From Glaciozyma antarctica PI12 (Eukaryota; Basidiomycota; Microbotryomycetes; Kriegeriales; Camptobasidiaceae): a stretch of DNA of 64,000 nucleotides. How positions within the stretch are numbered: the stretch's first letter is position 1; each line of letters opens with the position of its first letter. The notes beneath the pieces are model-generated. The model had not been told where the DNA came from. It saw only the letters and a program-made list of their open reading frames with translations, and did not search any database. A program made the position numbers and the translations under genes. Below, piece after piece: positions 9,530 through 20,391 of the stretch. The stretch is from assembly GCA_002917775.1 (NCBI GenBank), contig KZ627150.1, forward strand, positions 188,052-252,051, read 5' to 3'.

Positions 9530-11309
9530 ATGGCGCCTCCAATACCTCTGCAGAACCCAGCTACGCCGTCGGAGTCCTATTTCAAGAAGCGCGACTGGCA
9601 GAGACCGACCGTGCTCTCGCGCTACTCCATCCTCGGTTTCCTCTCCTCTGGTACTTACGGCCGCGTCGTACGTGCTCTCCCGTGCTCTCTAAACGGACTA
9701 CGAGCTTACAAGGAAGGTCGCAGTACAAAGCGCGTATTCGAAAGCCGTCTTCAGATGCGTCTCCAGCGGGATTCATGGGCACCCCGGGCGCCGCAACGCC
9801 AGGCAAGCGGCTCAAGCTGAGCAGGGATGAAGGGGACGAGGAGGGGGAGCTCGTGGCGATCAAGAAGTTCAAGCCGGACAAGGAGGGAGAGGTGGTCACG
9901 TACACGGGGATCAGTCAGAGTGCGTGCAGGGAGATTATGGTGAGTCGGCTGAGCTGCTGGAGCTGTGGGAGGAAGCTGAGCCTGCGCAGATCAACAGGGA
10001 GATATCGCACGAGCACGTTACGGCTCTACGAGAGGTCATGCTCGAGGACAAGAGCATCTACCTCGTGTTCGAGTACGCAGAGCACGACTTCCTGGTGCGT
10101 CCTCCCGTTCGCCGTGCCGTCGCAGTGCCTGATCCCTCGAGCAGCAAATTATCCACCATCACTCTTCGACCCGCACGACGCTTCCACCAGCAGTCCTCAA
10201 GTCCCTACTCTGGCAGCTCTTTAACGGCGTCTCCTACCTTCACGACAACTGGATCATCCATCGCGACCTCAAACCCGCCAACATCCTCGTCACCGCTACT
10301 GGACAAGTCAAGATTGGCGATCTTGGGCTGGCGCGACTGTACCAAGAGCCTCTCCAACCGCTCTACACGAGCGACAAGGTCCGTCGTTCCTCCCTACTCT
10401 CGCTCTCTCGCTCTCGCTCACTCGTCTCGCAGATCGTCGTGACAGTCTGGTATCGCTCTCCCGAACTGCTCCTAGGCGCACGACACTACACTCCCGCTAT
10501 CGATCAATGGTCGATGGGCTGCATCTACGGCGAGATGCTCGCATTGCGACCGATGTTCAAAGGCGAGGAAGCCAAGGTTGAGATTGGCGGAGGAGGAAAG
10601 AAGGGTGGGGTACCCTTCCAGCGGGACCAGATGGGGAAGGTTATCGAGGTCGTCGGGAGCATCGACAGTTCGTCTCTCCTTCGCTCTCCCGCTGCCTCGC
10701 TGACCTCCGCGACTTCGCAGAAACGCAATGGCCGACCGTCACTCAGCTGCCCGAGTACTCGCAACTCACCCGCTTCGACCGGTCCGTCCCTCGCCCTGCT
10801 CTATCCTCCCTGCTGCTCGCACTGACGAACCGTCGCACAGCGCAAGTGCCGACGGCCTCTGGAACTGGTTCCAGCCCAAAGTCCCGCGCGGATCGTCCGC
10901 AACGCTCGGCTTCGATCTCCTCAAGCAGCTTCTTACCTACGACCCGAACAAGCGCATTACGGCGCGCGCGGCGTTGACGCACAAGTGGTGGCTGGAGAAC
11001 CCGCAACCTCACGCCAAGTCAGTCCCTTCCCATCTCCGCTCCCCCCTCTCCGACCTCTCTCACCTATCATACCTCACTCCTCCTCTCAACACGGCTAACA
11101 TCTTCGCACTCAGCGCCTTCCTCGGCCTACCAACCGGCGTCTCGTACCCCCTTCGCCGCGTTACGCACGACGATACGGACCCGAAACTCAGCAGTGGACC
11201 CGCGGCGCCCAACAAGTCGAGCTTTGCTAGTGCGGGAGGGAGTGGAGTGAATAGTGGACTCCCTTTCGCGGGCGGGAGGGCGGCGGGGAAGAGGTCTAGG
11301 ATGGATTGA
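9530..11309 (+). CDS. SSN3: Mediator kinase CDK8/Ssn3
   Basis: Eight exons: 9530-9667, 9724-9939, 9990-10094, 10145-10378, 10433-10667, 10721-10781, 10841-11017, 11114-11309, all frame-consistent. Kinase landmarks in order: glycine loop ([11 protein letters not shown]), VAIKKFK lysine, [12 protein letters not shown] hinge typical of Ssn3, [11 protein letters not shown] catalytic loop, DLG in place of DFG as in yeast Ssn3, PLYTSDK before the activation segment, and [10 protein letters not shown]. It phosphorylates RNA polymerase II CTD and transcription factors as part of the Mediator kinase module with cyclin C. A low-complexity insert follows the glycine loop. I am confident of the family; the CDK8/Ssn3 assignment rests on EYAEHDFL and the DLG motif. 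Confidence 0.92.
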
Positions 11310-11490
11310 TTTCGGAGTGTTGTTTTGATTATGCATTTTGCAAGGCGTTTTGCAGGTTTTGGATCCTTGCCGCTCTCTAATTAGGCAGAGCTCAGCGCTC
11401 AGCAGCGTGGAGGAACACAATCGCGTGGGACGACGTACGAAGCTCGAAGTCCCGGCGCTGGCTACTCTTGCTCTTCTCCCAGCCACGCCG

Positions 11491-13941
11491 ATGCAGCAGC
11501 AGCCCGCGCCTGCTCGAGCTAGCTCATTTCCCTTCCCAACTCTATCCCTCTTCGCCATTTACTCCTCCGCGCCTCTCCTCGAGCTTTCAACCGCCGAAGA
11601 CGCACCCTCGGATGATGCGGCCGTCGAAGCCTCCAAGCTCCTCTTCTTCTCCTCCACCCAGGAGCCACTGTCCAAGGAACGGAAAGCGCGGTTGATGGGG
11701 ACTGTTATTGGAATGGCTGACTTCGCGCGGTACGTCGACGAGGTGCGGAGGAGGAGGGCCGTGGCTGACTCGCGTGCAGGATGCTGAGTCCTGGAGGAGC
11801 ACCGGCTGTGCGAGCTGTTCACTCGCAAAGGCAGCGGATGGTCTGGCTGGAAGCTGAGCCAGGGCTGTTCATTCACGCCGTGAGTCCTTCCGCTGCTGCT
11901 CTGCAAGCGCGAACTCACCCACTCTCTCCACAGACCATCGAGCTCCCCCGTCCTCTTCGACACGCCCGAAGCGCCTCATCCGCCACTGTGACCTCTCTTC
12001 CCGCTCCGGCAACCTCATCTCCGGCACTGGAGGACGACTCGCTGCTCGCCTCTCTCTCGCTCGGGTACCGCGAATATCGTCTGAGGTGCGGCACGCTCGC
12101 GGGTCTGCTGGAAGCGCAAGGGCGAGAAGCGCTGGTACAGAGCTTACGTGGGTTTTGGGAGGCCTGGGTGCCAAAGTGGAGAGTGGAGAGTGGAGAGAGA
12201 GGAGGGTTTGAACGCGTTATCGAAGGTACGCCGTGCGGGCTTGCGGAGGGGGTGGAGCTAACCACCTCGCAGGCCTTCCACTCTCTCGTCTATCCACTCC
12301 CACTTCGCAAGCACAGCTCGCCCCGCTTCTCGCCCAGTTCGCCGCCTCAAATTCCTCGGCACTCCCCATCCTCCTCCACGAAGCCTCCGTCCTCCACCTC
12401 CCCTCCGTTCGCTCCACCACCTCCGTTTCGAGCACACGACCAAGCTCGACGAACGAATCTATCACCTCTGCTACCCGCCCTCCGCGACCCTCTCCTCCTC
12501 CGCTAACGGAGCAAGACCTCCTAGCCCTCGTACACCACCTCGCCTCCAAAGTCCCTCCTCCCGCCCCTTTATCGCTAAAGACGAAATTTCCGCCATCTTT
12601 CAAGCCCGCTCCCTCTACCTCGTCCCCAACCGATTCGCGCTGGAACACCTACACGCTCGGCATGGGCTCCTACCTCTCCCCCTCCCTCCCCTCGGCCCTC
12701 CCCTCCCTTCCCAACTCCCTCTCGATCCCCGGCCTCTCCAACTCCCAAAGTCGGCCGAGGTCCGCCCCGACGGCGCCGCACGAGCGGGAATCGAGCTCGT
12801 GGAGCCTCCGAAGAGTCAGCTGGATGGGACTGGGGAATCATAGTCGGAGTACGTCCAAGTCGGGGAGTCTGGGAGAGGGTACGGAGAGCGAGTTGCCATT
12901 TGTGGGAGGAGGGGCTGCGGGCGGGATGGTGGCGGGAGGTGTGAGAGGGGAGGAAGGGAAGGAGGGGGTTGAGGTGGGGAGCTTTGATGTGGCGGCGTTG
13001 GCGGAGGCTATGGAGGAGTTGGGGGATGTGGAGGGTGCGAAGGCGCTGGGAGGAGGGGTGGAGACGCTGGAAGGTGGGAAGGAGGTCGAGGCTCTGACGC
13101 CGGAGGCGGCAAGCGAGGGAGCTGGGGGGGTGGGCGCGGTGGCGGAGGAGGTGCAACTGGAGCTGGAGGACGACGTACTTTTGGTGCACGAAGAGGAGGA
13201 GGTTCCAGAGAAGGAGGTGCGACGGGTGATGCCTGCGTTTTGTGGGGAGGGCGAGGTGAGGGACACGAAGATGGAAGTCCGGAGTTTCAAGGTTCGTTCT
13301 TCGCTCTCCTTTACTTCGCCGAGCTTACGATCTTACAGAGAGGACCTCTGACGCTCGCACTAGCGACCCTGCCTATCCTCAACGACGAAGCCGAGCAGTG
13401 GCTTGCGATGAAGTCGAATCGGCTGCTCGAAGCGGTTGAGACTGTCCTCGAGCCTGTGTCTCCCTTCGCTCCGTGCGTCCTTTCCTCTCCCCGCGTTTGC
13501 TTACCTTCCTGACCGCTTCCTCCAGCTCTTACCCTCATCGCCACCTCGTCAAGACGCAACTTCTCACGAGCTCGCATGGCTGGCCTGCGAAGGAGGAGCA
13601 GTGGTCTGGGAAGGCTGCTGCAGGCGACGTCGAAATCAGCTCAGGGCTGTTTGACTGCATTCGCGCCCTAAAGAGGTGCGTTTCTCTCTCGCGCCGTCCT
13701 TTCGCACGCTAATTCGCAGCTGCTCAGCGACCCGCCTATCCTCGAATCCTTCATTCGCTCCAGTACCTCCCAATGGATCGTCGCTCGTCGATCCGAATCC
13801 ACCAACTCCTCCTCGACCGCCACCAGTGCCACCGACATCTACGCTGTCCTACCGTCAAAGGTCAGCTCGCTGGTCGACGCTGGCGACGAGCTGCGAAAGC
13901 TGGAGCGGGCGTATCCACGGACACTGGGAGGGCTCGAGTGA
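11491..13941 (+). CDS. CCZ1: CCZ1-like vacuolar fusion protein (longin, Rab GEF subunit)
   Basis: Seven exons: 11491-11729, 11780-11879, 11934-12225, 12273-13291, 13339-13472, 13526-13675, 13728-13941. The N-terminus (LSLFAIYSSAPLLE...LLFFSS, then the FAR...ML segment) fits the first longin domain of the CCZ1/INTU/HPS4 family. The middle is a long low-complexity, then Glu/Gly-rich region. The C-terminus (GPLTLALATLPIL; IYAVLPSKVSSLVDAGDEL) fits later longin segments. With Mon1 this protein activates Ypt7/Rab7 on late endosomes and vacuoles. The acceptor of the last exon is the second AG after the branch point; the first AG (13719) gives a frame that does not look like protein. Confidence 0.75.
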
Positions 13942-14342
13942 CCCAGTTGTTGTTGTTCAACTTGTTCTCATCTTGCAACGCACGCAGCATCTCTCGTTGC
14001 GACGGCTGTCCGTCTGCAGCACCTCGCGTCGGAGAGCGGAGAGGCGGTTTAGCCTGTTCCGTGTGGGGAACCATGGGGAGACGCGGCTGCTTTTCTGGGG
14101 ACTCCTGAGCCTTCCCAGTCGACGTACGACACGCTATGGAGGTCCCAGAGACTGTGGGTGCACCAGAACGAACGGAGAAAGGTCAGGCCGCGAAGGTCTA
14201 CTCCAGAGTTCTTCGCCCGCGACCCACTCTCGGTCCTCCCAAACACCGCCAACGGCTCCTCTCACCAAGGCGCCCCTCCAGCACACTTCAAACTAACCCC
14301 CTACCGCCTACCAGCTCCCTTTGAGCCCCGTCTACGCCAACG
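13942..14342. other. CCZ1 3' end and MTHFR leader
   Basis: No separate gene seen. The right part is the 5' untranslated exon of the MTHFR gene; its last base, A at 14343, becomes the first base of the start codon after splicing. Confidence 0.55.
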
Positions 14343-17076
14343 AGTGAGCAACTTGCCAATCGACTCGGCGGAGCCCTACTCACACGTGTTCCTCGCTGCA
14401 GTGGTCAAGATCTCTGAAAAGATTGCGCGCGCCGAGAAGGAAGGACAGCCTTGGTGGTCTTTCGAGTACTTCCCGTGCGTTACGATCCGATTCGTCTGCT
14501 AGAGCGACTGTGCTGACCACTCACTCCGATGTGCAGCCCGAGGACCAACGATGGATGGGTCAACCTCTACGATCGCATCGAGCGAATGCAGCTTCTGGGT
14601 CCTATCTTCGTCGACATCACGTACGTGCATTGCAGCCTGCCTGGGCCACCTACGAGAGGGAGATGGGAGGGAGGCGGAGGGGAGATGGCGTGCTGGACTT
14701 GGGAACTTTTTTTTGATGGGACCGGCAGGGTTGCATGCGAGTGCGAGGAACAGGAGCTGACTTGGGCTGCTTGATATTACAGCTGGGGTGCTGGAGGAGC
14801 TACGAGCGAGGCGACCACCGCCTTCGTCAAGACGGCTCACTCGGAGCTGGGCCTCGAAACGTGCATGCATCTCACCTGCACCAACATGCCCGTCTCCATG
14901 ATTGATTCCGCCCTCAAGGTACATTGTGTTCCATTAACTTGCCAGTAGGGCGTGAGGAGAAGAGCCAGGAGGAGGTAGCTAACCCGACCTCATCGCGCAG
15001 GAGGCCCACGATTCCGGCTGCCGCAACATCCTCGCCCTGCGCGGTGACCCTCCTCGCGGTTCAGAGGAGTGGACTCAGACTGAGGGAGGCTTCAACCACG
15101 CCATCGACCTCATTCGTCACATCCGCGCCAAGTACGGCGACTACTTCTGCATTGGGGTGCGTTCAGGTGCTGCTGCTGGTGTCGGAGGGGAGCTGATACG
15201 TGCTGCTGGTGTAGATTGCTGGATTTCCCGAGGGACACCCTCAGAGCAAGAGCCCCGAGGAGGAGATGCGCTTCCTGCGCGAAAAGGTCGATGCTGGAGC
15301 GGACCTTATCTTCACTCAGATGTTCTACGACGCCGATGGTGCGTGCCGCTCTTCAGGTAGATAGGAACACAGCTGATCTCTCTCGCGCAGTCTTTATCAA
15401 GTGGGGTCGTGAAGTTCGTGCCGCAGGAATCACGATCCCCATCATCCCCGGTATCATGCCTATTCAGACGTTCGCCTCGTTCAAGCGCCGCACCGCCTTC
15501 TCCAAGACCATCGTTCCTTCTTCGCTCATGGCGACGCTCGAGCCGATTCAGGACGACGACAAGAAGGTTCGCGAGGTCGGGACCAAGTTCGTGGCCGACA
15601 TGGTGAGGAAGGTGCTGGCCGCAGGATTGGGGGATTCACGGAGTTCACTTGTGTGAGTTGCGGACGTCGGACTCGCGGAGAGAAGAGGAGGTGACGCTTG
15701 GCCGCAGACACGATGAACCTGAGCCGAGGAACCGAGATGCTGCTGGAGGAGCTGGGATTCGTCGCAACTGCCGATGTCGTGAAGCCGTGAGTGCTTACCA
15801 CGAGTCTGCAGAGCACGAGTACTGACGACTTCGTTATCTAGCCTTCCTTGGCGACTCGTGCGCTCCTTCTGCGCTTCTCCTAATGAGCGATAGCTAACGT
15901 GCCTCTCCGTTCGCAGTCCCTCACCTCCAAGCGTCGCACCGAGACCACTCGCCCCATCTTCTGGTCGAACCGCCAGCGCTCGTACCTGTCTCGCACTGCT
16001 GACTGGGATGAGGTGAGTCTTTGCGCCATCTTGCCGTCGCAACCTCGTTGACGAAGCCATTCTCACTCGCAGTTCCCCAACGGTCGCTGGGGAGACCAGG
16101 CTTCTCCCGCGTTCGGCGATATCAACCCCCTTTCTCTCTCCCTTCCCCAGACTTCCAAGGACGCCGAAACCCTCTGGGGCCTCCCCACCAAGCTCTCCGA
16201 CATCACCGCGCTCTTCTCCAACTTCTGTCGCGGCGACCTCAAGTCCCTCCCCTGGTCCGACTCGCCTGCGGCGGCCGAGACGACTGTCATCTCGGAGCCT
16301 CTGGCGAAGATCAACGCCGATGGGTTCTTGACGATCAACTCTCAGCCCCGCGTCGATGGCGAGAAGAGCAGTCATCCTGCTTTCGGATGGGGTCCCAGGA
16401 ACGGCTACGTCTACCAGAAGGTGCGTTGTCGCCACTCGAAGGCCTTCGTCGTCTGGAGCTGACGAATGTCCCTACGCAGGCGTACCTGGAGTTCTTCGCT
16501 CCTCCCGATCGCGTCTCGGAGCTGCTGGATCTCGTCGAGAAGACTCCTGCTGCCACCTACCACGCCGTGCGCTTCCTCTTTGCCTCGCCACCTTGGACGA
16601 CGACTGACTCGGCTCCTCGCAGGTCAACAAGCAGGGTGACCTTCTCACGAACACTACCAGCGGGCCAAACGCTGTCACCTGGGGAGTCTTCCCTGGCGCC
16701 GAGATCATCCAGCCGACTGTTGTCGATGCGATGGCGTTCATGGTGCGTCTTGCGCTTGCTCAAGCTGCGCCGTTCGCTGACGTCGTCAATCGCAGGCCTG
16801 GAAGGACGAGGCGTTTGAGCTTGGAGCGCAGTGGGCCGCGTTGTACGACACGATTTCGCCACCTTCATCGCAGCTCATCCACGACATCATGGACACGTAC
16901 TACCTCGGTGAGTGCACTTCAGCTTTCGCAAGTACCTGTACTCATCTCTCACGGCAGTCAACATCGTTTACAACGACTACCGCGACAGGAACGATCTCGC
17001 CATCTTTGAGCCCTTCTTCGCCCTCACCAAATCCCAAAACGCCCCCGTCGCCAACGGCGTCGCGAACGGCATCTAG
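14343..17076 (+). CDS. MET13: Methylenetetrahydrofolate reductase
   Basis: Makes 5-methyl-THF for methionine synthesis. The start codon is split: A14343, an intron (14344-14401), then TG; reading on gives [15 protein letters not shown], the usual MTHFR N-terminus. Coding exons: 14343, 14402-14474, 14537-14620, 14783-14918, 15001-15156, 15215-15338, 15391-15652, 15708-15786, 15842-15857 (16 nt), 15917-16012, 16073-16420, 16480-16566, 16623-16742, 16796-16907, 16958-17076. FAD-domain landmarks are present ([54 protein letters not shown]), then the fungal C-terminal regulatory domain ([15 protein letters not shown]). At the G5 run 15629-15633 the frame needs one base fewer to reach the conserved GIHGVHLYTMN, so an apparent one-base insertion interrupts the gene. 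Confidence 0.9.
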
Positions 17077-17704
17077 ACGGACAGTTATCTCGGATCTCGT
17101 CCACCTCCCCTCTCCCACGCTACCCCCCTTTCTTGTGTTCCCATCATCCTGTTGAGCCATCAACTGACTCCCACGTCTCGTCTTCAACCGGCGCCGACTT
17201 TGTATCGTTAGCCATTTTAGTTTTTTTCACGCTTTCCTTCCCTCCTATACCTCCCCTGCTCATCGCCGAATATACCTCATACGCAATACCAAATCAGCGG
17301 TTCAACACGCAGCTCCTGGTTTTGGCGACGAGAAGGTCTGCCCGTTGCCCTCGCTTTCTCTTGTCCTCCTCCTCTCTCCTGCTCTGATCCAAAGGTTGGC
17401 GCAAAGGCGGATGGAAGCAGGAACGACTCTAGGCTACCTCCAGTGCTTTCTGCGCTCCAAGCTGCTCCGACCTGCGACCAGGCTGCTCACTCCGGACCTC
17501 CGGGACTCTCGACTCTGAGCAGCACCCTCCGAGGTTCGCCCGTCACCACCTCGCTCTTCTGCGTGCGCGTAAATAGCGCGTCTCCTGCCTCCTGCTCCAT
17601 CTCTGCTCTCAACGCAACGACCGCCTCTGAGGAAGACTTCGCAACCCTGAGCTACTTCGCTGACCGCGGCTCTCTCTCTCATCACCCGCGTCGATACCTC
17701 AGCA
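17077..17704. other. Intergenic, MTHFR 3' flank and SOD promoter
   Basis: T-rich stretches near 17215-17235 suit the MTHFR 3' UTR. The rest is presumed SOD promoter and leader. No gene or clear motif seen. Confidence 0.45.
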
Positions 17705-18446
17705 ATGCTCGCTCAAACTCTTCCCTACGCAATCCTCGCTCTCGCCTCCTTCTCCACTCTCGCCAACGCCCACTCGACCCCTCCTCGCATCACCGGAAAG
17801 CTCGGCGACGCTCGCATCACCACCAACAACCCCAAGGGAGTGGTCTACACCGCCACCTTACCCGAACGCCACGATACGACAGTCCATGGATCCATCACCG
17901 CCGCCGCTGGTCCTGGAGGCAAGGGAGTCAAATTTGACGTCCACTTCTGGGGGCTGCCGGAGAAGGGAGGACCGTTTCGTGAGTGCTGCTTCTTCGTTCG
18001 CCCTCCACGCAGCTGAATATGTGGTTACAGCCTACCACATTCACGTCTACCCCGTCTCCGAATCCGGCGACTGCCTTGCGACGGGCGAGCACCTCGATCC
18101 CTTCGTCCGCGGCCAAGTCCCTCCTTGCGACCCCTCCGCTCCCGAGACCTGCGAGGTTGGTGAACTCTCAGGAAAGCACGGAAGCGCCATCCCATACTAC
18201 GGATACGACCGCAACGACGATCACTGGGATGGGAACAACGGTGCGTCGCCTCGCTCCTCAATCTCGGCCGTAAACTGACTTTCGGTCATCGCAGAGGACG
18301 GCAAGTACTCGACCTCCTACGTCGACCTCTACGCCTCGACGGAACCTCACGACGAGGCCTACTTTGGGAGTCGCAGCATCGTCATTCACTATGCGAACTC
18401 GACGAGGATTACGTGCGCGAACTGGAGGGAGAGCGATGCCTGGTGA
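17705..18446 (+). CDS. Secreted Cu/Zn-type superoxide dismutase
   Basis: Three exons: 17705-17978, 18031-18240, 18295-18446, giving 211 residues. A signal peptide (MLAQTLPYAILALASFSTLANA) precedes a SOD_Cu domain. The metal and structural residues can be seen: HIH of YHIHVYPV (copper), GDC (disulfide Cys), GEHLDPF (bridging His), GELSGKHG (His), IVIHY (copper His) and CAN near the end (second disulfide Cys). The ELSGKHG region and extra cysteines resemble extracellular SOD5-like fungal enzymes, some of which use copper only. No GPI signal follows, so the product is probably soluble and secreted, removing superoxide at the cell surface. Its 3' end and flank are copied in inverted orientation at 5362-6072. 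Confidence 0.88.
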
Positions 18447-18458
18447 GAGGGAGAGAGG

Positions 18459-19019
18459 ATGGACTTTTGGGGGATCGTTTCGGAATGAACTTGTCGTGTC
18501 GTGTTGTTCAAGTAGGATGGATCAGCGAGAGAGATCCCCGAGAGAGACTGGAGCAGCGCTTTGGTCGCTTGCTGCGTTGTCGTCGAAAGACAGCAACAGC
18601 TCGGCGTTCGCGAACTCAAAACAGGAACGAGAGCGAGCGACAGGACAGCTTTCAAGTAGATGGAGCTTTTGAACGAGCAGCGAGCAGCGTTGGAAGCAGA
18701 AGGCAGAAGCAGCTCGCTCACCCAGTCGACGAAGATGGATTACTCGTCGCTACACCCACATCCCTCTCGCAGGTACCCAGAATCGCGCGATTAACGAAAA
18801 GCTAGCTCCTTCAGCATCGTCGGCGCATCTCCCCTGGGAAAACGGTCGCCCTCTGCGAAGGATTCAGCTCTCCTGCGTCCTCCTGCGTCCTCCTCAACCC
18901 ATCGACGGGGCCGAAAGATGCAGAAGACTCGCAAGCAGGCACTCAGAGTCGCGACCAAGCAGCTCCCCTCGAGCGAAGCCCTCTCCAGCAGTAGTTTCCG
19001 CAACTCGCGAGAGCCAGTG
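18459..19019 (+). repeat. Right inner arm of inverted duplication
   Basis: Matches the reverse complement of 5362-5922 over all 561 bases with no difference seen. It starts just after the SOD stop codon and ends exactly at the N run, so the true end of the right copy is unknown. Confidence 0.9.
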
Positions 19020-19879
19020 NNNNNNNNNNNNNNNNNNNNNNNNNNNNNNNNNNNNNNNNNNNNNNNNNNNNNNNNNNNNNNNNNNNNNNNNNNNNNNNNN
19101 NNNNNNNNNNNNNNNNNNNNNNNNNNNNNNNNNNNNNNNNNNNNNNNNNNNNNNNNNNNNNNNNNNNNNNNNNNNNNNNNNNNNNNNNNNNNNNNNNNNN
19201 NNNNNNNNNNNNNNNNNNNNNNNNNNNNNNNNNNNNNNNNNNNNNNNNNNNNNNNNNNNNNNNNNNNNNNNNNNNNNNNNNNNNNNNNNNNNNNNNNNNN
19301 NNNNNNNNNNNNNNNNNNNNNNNNNNNNNNNNNNNNNNNNNNNNNNNNNNNNNNNNNNNNNNNNNNNNNNNNNNNNNNNNNNNNNNNNNNNNNNNNNNNN
19401 NNNNNNNNNNNNNNNNNNNNNNNNNNNNNNNNNNNNNNNNNNNNNNNNNNNNNNNNNNNNNNNNNNNNNNNNNNNNNNNNNNNNNNNNNNNNNNNNNNNN
19501 NNNNNNNNNNNNNNNNNNNNNNNNNNNNNNNNNNNNNNNNNNNNNNNNNNNNNNNNNNNNNNNNNNNNNNNNNNNNNNNNNNNNNNNNNNNNNNNNNNNN
19601 NNNNNNNNNNNNNNNNNNNNNNNNNNNNNNNNNNNNNNNNNNNNNNNNNNNNNNNNNNNNNNNNNNNNNNNNNNNNNNNNNNNNNNNNNNNNNNNNNNNN
19701 NNNNNNNNNNNNNNNNNNNNNNNNNNNNNNNNNNNNNNNNNNNNNNNNNNNNNNNNNNNNNNNNNNNNNNNNNNNNNNNNNNNNNNNNNNNNNNNNNNNN
19801 NNNNNNNNNNNNNNNNNNNNNNNNNNNNNNNNNNNNNNNNNNNNNNNNNNNNNNNNNNNNNNNNNNNNNNNNNNNNNNN
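19020..19879. other. Assembly gap (860 N)
   Basis: A run of 860 N. The flanks correspond to left positions 5362 and 438, so the left arm holds 4,923 bases where the right has 860 N. Either the gap size is only an estimate and a second repeat-protein gene is hidden, or the right copy is shorter. Open frames drawn across the N are meaningless. Confidence 0.98.
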
Positions 19880-20293
19880 CCCCCACCGATCTCGACATCT
19901 TTGTACACGCCCTCGGACAGCAGCTGAGATCTTTCCTTTCGATGGCCTCGACACGATCGACGAAGCTCCGTGGGAGTACAAAGGCGACCATACCGGCCCC
20001 ACCATTTACCAAGCTTCGCCACCTTACCCTTCGCTACACGCGCGACATGACGCTCGAAAAGCTCGAAGCTCTCGCGATATCCTCGCCTGGAATCGTCACC
20101 ATCGACCTTGGGGAGACCGCCTGGGACGTATCGGACTATTCGACGTGCGACAAGCGTGTTGCTACGGTTATCGACAGCTTGGGAGCTCTCAAGTCGATGA
20201 ATCTCGGCTGGATCCTGGTCGAGGAGCTTTGGATGAGCTGGAGCGCTGCGAGGGAAAGGGGGTTTGGACTCGAGTGTGTGTTGCTTGAGGAGG
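19880..20293 (+). repeat. Right outer arm of inverted duplication
   Basis: Reverse-complement match of 1-438, 24 bases shorter, with a divergent patch at about 20131-20180. Confidence 0.85.
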
Positions 20294-20391
20294 ACTCGGA
20301 GGACTATGAAGGACTTGCGGATTCGGATTCGGTCGGGGATTACGCTTCGGGGGAGTACTCGGAGGAGGAGTCGGAGTATTCGTTCACCTAG
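19880..20391 (+). CDS. F-box-like protein, 3' part only (5' end in gap)
   Basis: The frame begins in the N gap. Compared with the left copy it lacks one base near 19930 (left CTTTCTCTTTCG, right CTTTCCTTTCG) and then 23 bases near 20007. The two losses sum to 24, so the shared frame is lost for about 75 bases and then regained at PKLRHLTLRYTRD (here TKLRHLTLRYTRD). It continues through LGETAWDV and LGWILVEELWMSW to an acidic tail (EEDSEDYEGLADSDS...) and a TAG at 20389-20391. The altered stretch next to the gap could be real or an error at the edge of assembled sequence. Confidence 0.65.

Noticed and set aside
13676-14296. Long frame overlapping the CCZ1 end and MTHFR leader
   Set aside because: Composition is Ser/Arg/Pro-rich without family likeness; the alternative frame gives a CCZ1-like C-terminus and stop.
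18791-20005. Long open frames running across 18.9-20.3 kb
   Set aside because: Most of their length is N; they only join the two duplication arms through the gap.
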